A stretch of 42,190 bases of DNA from Acholeplasmataceae bacterium (GTDB lineage Bacteria > Bacillota_I > Bacilli_A > Acholeplasmatales > Acholeplasmataceae). Both the position numbers and the translations under genes were made by a program. Below, one piece after another: positions 40,198-42,190 of this stretch (its first letter is position 1; every line of letters begins with the position of its first letter). The stretch is taken from positions 1 to 42,190 of the forward strand of contig JALNWO010000003.1 in the NCBI GenBank assembly GCA_023230825.1. The letters run 5' to 3'. The notes under the pieces were generated by a model. It was not told the origin of the DNA. It searched no databases and saw only the letters and a program-made list of their open reading frames with translations.

Positions 40198-40799
40198 AAC
40201 AGAAACAACTAAGCCTGGCTGAATGTTTTGATTCCCGCCGCGACAAAGGGTTGACCCTTGACTTTACAGTGGCCCAGATGCTTGAACAGCTTGATCCGGC
40301 CCCTAGCCGAGAAGGGTTGCACGAGACACCCGCCCGAGTAGCGAAGGCTTGGAAATTCTGGACCAAGGGGTACGATGAAGACCCGGCCGAAATTCTAAAA
40401 GTGTTCGAAGATGGAGCTTCAGACTATGATGAAATGGTATCTGTTGTTAACATTCCAGTTTATAGTCATTGTGAGCATCATCTTGCACCTATATTTGGAA
40501 CTGCGACGGTTGCTTACATTCCGAACGGCCGTATTGTGGGGCTCTCTAAACTTAGTCGTCTCGTTGATTGCTTTGCTCGCCGCCTACAAGTTCAAGAACG
40601 GTTGACGGTTCAAATCGCCGACGCCCTCGACCGGGAGTTAGAACCAAGAGGGGTGGGCGTATGGATCAAGGCTCGCCACATGTGCATGGAAAGTAGGGGA
40701 ATCTGCCAGCAAGGGCACTACACGGTGACCACAGCTTTGCGCGGGGCTATTAAAGAGGATAGTCGGGCAAGGGCTGAATTTTTAGCCCTGACGAAGTAA
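40194..40799 (+). CDS. folE: GTP cyclohydrolase I
   Basis: 201 residues. Zinc ligands C93, H96 (SHCEHHLAPI) and C164 (ARHMCMESRG) are in place. Other family words are HETPARVAKAW, GRIVGLSKLSRLVD and FARRLQVQERLT. It makes dihydroneopterin triphosphate, the first step of deazaguanine synthesis. ATGA overlap with queD. The enzyme could raise flux beyond what host FolE gives. Confidence 0.95.
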   Translation: MKQKQLSLAECFDSRRDKGLTLDFTVAQMLEQLDPAPSREGLHETPARVAKAWKFWTKGYDEDPAEILKVFEDGASDYDEMVSVVNIPVYSHCEHHLAPIFGTATVAYIPNGRIVGLSKLSRLVDCFARRLQVQERLTVQIADALDRELEPRGVGVWIKARHMCMESRGICQQGHYTVTTALRGAIKEDSRARAEFLALTK

Positions 40800-40807
40800 A
40801 ATAGGCG

Positions 40808-40826
40808 AGGGGCTTCGGCCCCTTTT
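40808..40826 (+). terminator. Terminator of the queE-folE operon
   Basis: AGGGGC, tetraloop TTCG and GCCCCT followed by TTT. A UUCG tetraloop, nine bases after the folE stop. Confidence 0.85.
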
Positions 40827-40846
40827 CTAACGGGGATATTTAGTCT

Positions 40847-41764
40847 ATGAAAGTGTACATCGCCGGGTTATATACGTCTAATTTCATAAAAGGGGGAACC
40901 TATTATGGGAAACTCGACGACCGGGAACGTGAAGGACATGATTCGAGCGTGGATAGACTTGAATCGTACCACTATATCTGGCGTCAATCCTACCTCGATA
41001 AAATCAGGACAAACGGCGACACCGTCTTTCTTGACTCCGGAGCTTTTTCAGCGTTTAGTTTGGGCGCAGAAATCAATCTTGTCGAATATTGTGAATGGAT
41101 CAAACGGAATGAGGATATCATCAGACGGGACGATGGAATCCTTATGGCGTCGGTCCTTGACTCTATCGGCTCCGACTTGGGTACCTGGCAGAATCAGCAA
41201 GCGATGGAAGCAAGCGGTGTGGTACCTTTGCCGTGCTTTCACTATGGGGAAGATGAACGCTACTTGGAGTGGTATCTTGACCGATACGAATATATCACCC
41301 TGGGTGGCATGGTTCCAATTTCTACCCCGCAATTATTCCATTGGCTTGACCGGATATGGGACAAATATCTTACTGATGGGAGCGGTCGACCGCGCATTAA
41401 GGTTCACGGATTCGGGCTTACGAGTGTACCGCTCATGGAACGCTACCCGTGGTATTCCGTAGACTCGTCATCATGGGTTCAACTTGCCGCGTTCGGTAAC
41501 GTATTTATTCCAGGGGTCGGTCAAACTTGCTTTTCAAATAGATCGCCAGCCGCTAAAGTGGAAGGCCGGCATATCAATACAATGACCGCAATTGAGCGGG
41601 AAACCTTGGAACAATTGATCCGAGAGCAGGGCTACGATCCGAGCCGTTTTTATGATCTAAACTATCCTCGTTGGGCTTATAATGTTTGGGCTTATTCCGA
41701 ATTGGGAAGAATCCTGACCAATGAAAGGAAGACTTTCAAACATAATCAGCAGGAGTTATTCTGA
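40847..41764 (+). CDS. dpdA: DNA 7-deazaguanine transglycosylase, DpdA-like
   Basis: 305 residues, related to tRNA-guanine transglycosylase. The two expected aspartates are D63 in FLDSGAFSAF and D206 in YSVDSSSW. TLGGMVP (151-157) takes the place of the TGT base-pocket loop, and VHGFGLTS (187-194) leads to the second aspartate. The TGT C-terminal zinc site is not seen. The enzyme would swap guanine in phage DNA for preQ0. Its setting, right behind folE, queD, queC and queE, fits. Confidence 0.9.
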   Translation: MKVYIAGLYTSNFIKGGTYYGKLDDREREGHDSSVDRLESYHYIWRQSYLDKIRTNGDTVFLDSGAFSAFSLGAEINLVEYCEWIKRNEDIIRRDDGILMASVLDSIGSDLGTWQNQQAMEASGVVPLPCFHYGEDERYLEWYLDRYEYITLGGMVPISTPQLFHWLDRIWDKYLTDGSGRPRIKVHGFGLTSVPLMERYPWYSVDSSSWVQLAAFGNVFIPGVGQTCFSNRSPAAKVEGRHINTMTAIERETLEQLIREQGYDPSRFYDLNYPRWAYNVWAYSELGRILTNERKTFKHNQQELF

Positions 41765-41862
41765 TGAACAATCCGTATGATCATGAACCGCCTGGCGGGT
41801 TCCTATTGGGGTGTGCCATACTTGTAGTCATAATTGCTTTTCTATTAGGGGCAATCCTATGA
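41764..41862 (+). CDS. 32-residue membrane peptide
   Basis: Starts in a TGATG overlap with the dpdA stop and ends in an ATGA overlap with the next gene. MNNPYDHEPPGGFLLGCAIL then VVIIAFLLGAIL has one hydrophobic segment. Coupling on both sides supports it as real. Confidence 0.55.
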   Translation: MNNPYDHEPPGGFLLGCAILVVIIAFLLGAIL

Positions 41863-42044
41863 CCCAAATACCGATTCTGAAACTACGAGCCAAAGAAATC
41901 GCAGAACTTGTGGCCATCACCCCCATTGAAGAACGCGCCGAACTCTACCGGGAAGTCAGCAAGCAACTCGGTCAACAACACCAGTTCTTCACGGCCACAT
42001 TGTTCGGATTTATTGCTGACTTCGACGAAAGGATAACCGCATGA
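41859..42044 (+). CDS. Small protein, unknown
   Basis: 61 residues from the ATG at 41859, MTQIPILKLRAKEIAELVAI..., helical with ITPIEERAELYREVSKQLG. It is coupled on both sides by ATGA overlaps and has no motif. Confidence 0.65.
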   Translation: MTQIPILKLRAKEIAELVAITPIEERAELYREVSKQLGQQHQFFTATLFGFIADFDERITA

Positions 42045-42190
42045 ATGAACAAATTCAACCGCGGGCACTCTTTATTGATGACCTCGACCACTTATACGAA
42101 GTCATCGGCCAACCGTTTATCGCGGAATATCGAGAAAGGCCAGAAATGACTGAGGTAACCGGCGACGAAATATGCGAAGAACTTTGCCAA
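42041..42190 (+). CDS. Small protein, partial at right edge
   Basis: 50 codons visible, MNEQIQPRALFIDDLDHLYE..., acidic, in an ATGA overlap with the upstream gene. The stop is beyond the window. No family recognised. Confidence 0.55.
   Translation, partial: MNEQIQPRALFIDDLDHLYEVIGQPFIAEYRERPEMTEVTGDEICEELCQ

Larger units (their letters stand above)
1144..40733. repeat. Dispersed asymmetric motif TRACCACA (42 copies)
   Basis: Starts on the plus strand. TAACCACA: 1287, 1584, 5191, 13402, 14534, 27549, 29139, 33874, 37411. TGACCACA: 3841, 4713, 6281, 7996, 10978, 11144, 11990, 17399, 18391, 20768, 21884, 24150, 25941, 27265, 31724, 33009, 34489, 35814, 39116, 39933, 40726. Reverse orientation, TGTGGTTA: 1144, 5582, 18881, 28017, 29259, 33629, 38299; TGTGGTCA: 7717, 14059, 25502, 26058, 38512. 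The next base is A (24), T (11) or G (7), never C. Counts were made by eye. Random expectation for a 42 kb window is about 2.6. Confidence 0.85.

Noticed and set aside
1144..40733. TRACCACA as a promoter element or protein-coding repeat
   Set aside because: Copies are mostly inside genes, in both directions relative to transcription and in different reading frames, so neither explanation fits.
40905..41462. Plus-strand frame of 185 codons inside dpdA
   Set aside because: Overlaps almost all of the dpdA core in another frame, and dpdA has clear active-site motifs.
38021..41764. tRNA queuosine salvage as the purpose of the que genes
   Set aside because: The transglycosylase has the DpdA-type pattern without the TGT C-terminal zinc site, and no QueF or QueA is present.

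Overview
The window is a 42.2 kb stretch of a long-tailed (siphovirus-type) double-stranded DNA phage genome. It is open at both ends: a tail-fibre gene runs off the left edge and a small gene runs off the right edge. A lambda R-like endolysin and a nested Rz/Rz1 spanin pair point to a Gram-negative host. The combination of a leftward structural block, a primase-helicase, and a rightward block with folE-queD-queE-queC and a DpdA-type transglycosylase resembles 7-deazaguanine phages of the Queuovirinae type (9g, NP1, PaMx25 and relatives). That placement is inferred from gene content and was not tested by search. No integrase, tRNA, CRISPR array, insertion sequence or recognisable stand-alone DNA polymerase is visible.

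Layout. (1) Positions 1-22.2 kb are on the minus strand and read leftward from about 22.1 kb. The order is lysis (endolysin, two small membrane proteins, Rz/Rz1), terminase small and large subunits, portal, scaffold, major capsid protein, head-tail connectors, tail terminator, tail tube, tail-assembly chaperones joined by a -1 frameshift, tape measure, tail hub, tip protein, tail proteins and fibre. (2) Positions 22.2-23.5 kb form an AT-rich control region with divergent promoters, three inverted repeats and a direct repeat. (3) Positions 23.1-24.5 kb hold small rightward genes. (4) Positions 24.6-28.1 kb are leftward: a Cro-like repressor, a primase-helicase, a G/C-tract plus AT-rich element that could be an origin, and a VRR-NUC nuclease. 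(5) Positions 28.2-37.2 kb are rightward early genes, including a DUF2786 protein, a Sak4-like recombinase with a DUF669 SSB-like partner, a Cas4-like nuclease, an SF2 helicase, a MazG-like protein and many small unknowns. (6) Positions 37.2-42.2 kb hold an Ala/Lys-rich DNA-binding candidate and then queE, an unknown 65-residue gene, queC, queD, folE and dpdA, followed by small genes.

How it works together. FolE, QueD, QueE and QueC would turn GTP into preQ0, and the DpdA-like enzyme would exchange guanine in DNA for it. No QueF and no GAT domain on QueC are seen, so preQ0 itself is the expected DNA base. Primase-helicase, Sak4, DUF669, Cas4-like nuclease and helicase form the replication and recombination set.

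The most unusual signal is not a gene. The asymmetric 8-mer TRACCACA occurs 42 times by eye (about 2.6 expected by chance), is never followed by C, and is spread over nearly the whole window. Thirty copies lie in one orientation and twelve in the other, regardless of which way the surrounding genes run, and it is read in different frames in different genes. This looks like a selected DNA site, possibly for recombination, replication, packaging or DNA modification, and I know of no description of it. Other points of interest are a QueC that has lost its zinc cysteine cluster, a QueD with an altered zinc motif, a three-member family of proteins sharing a small C-terminal domain, and G-tract elements that recur at two non-coding sites.
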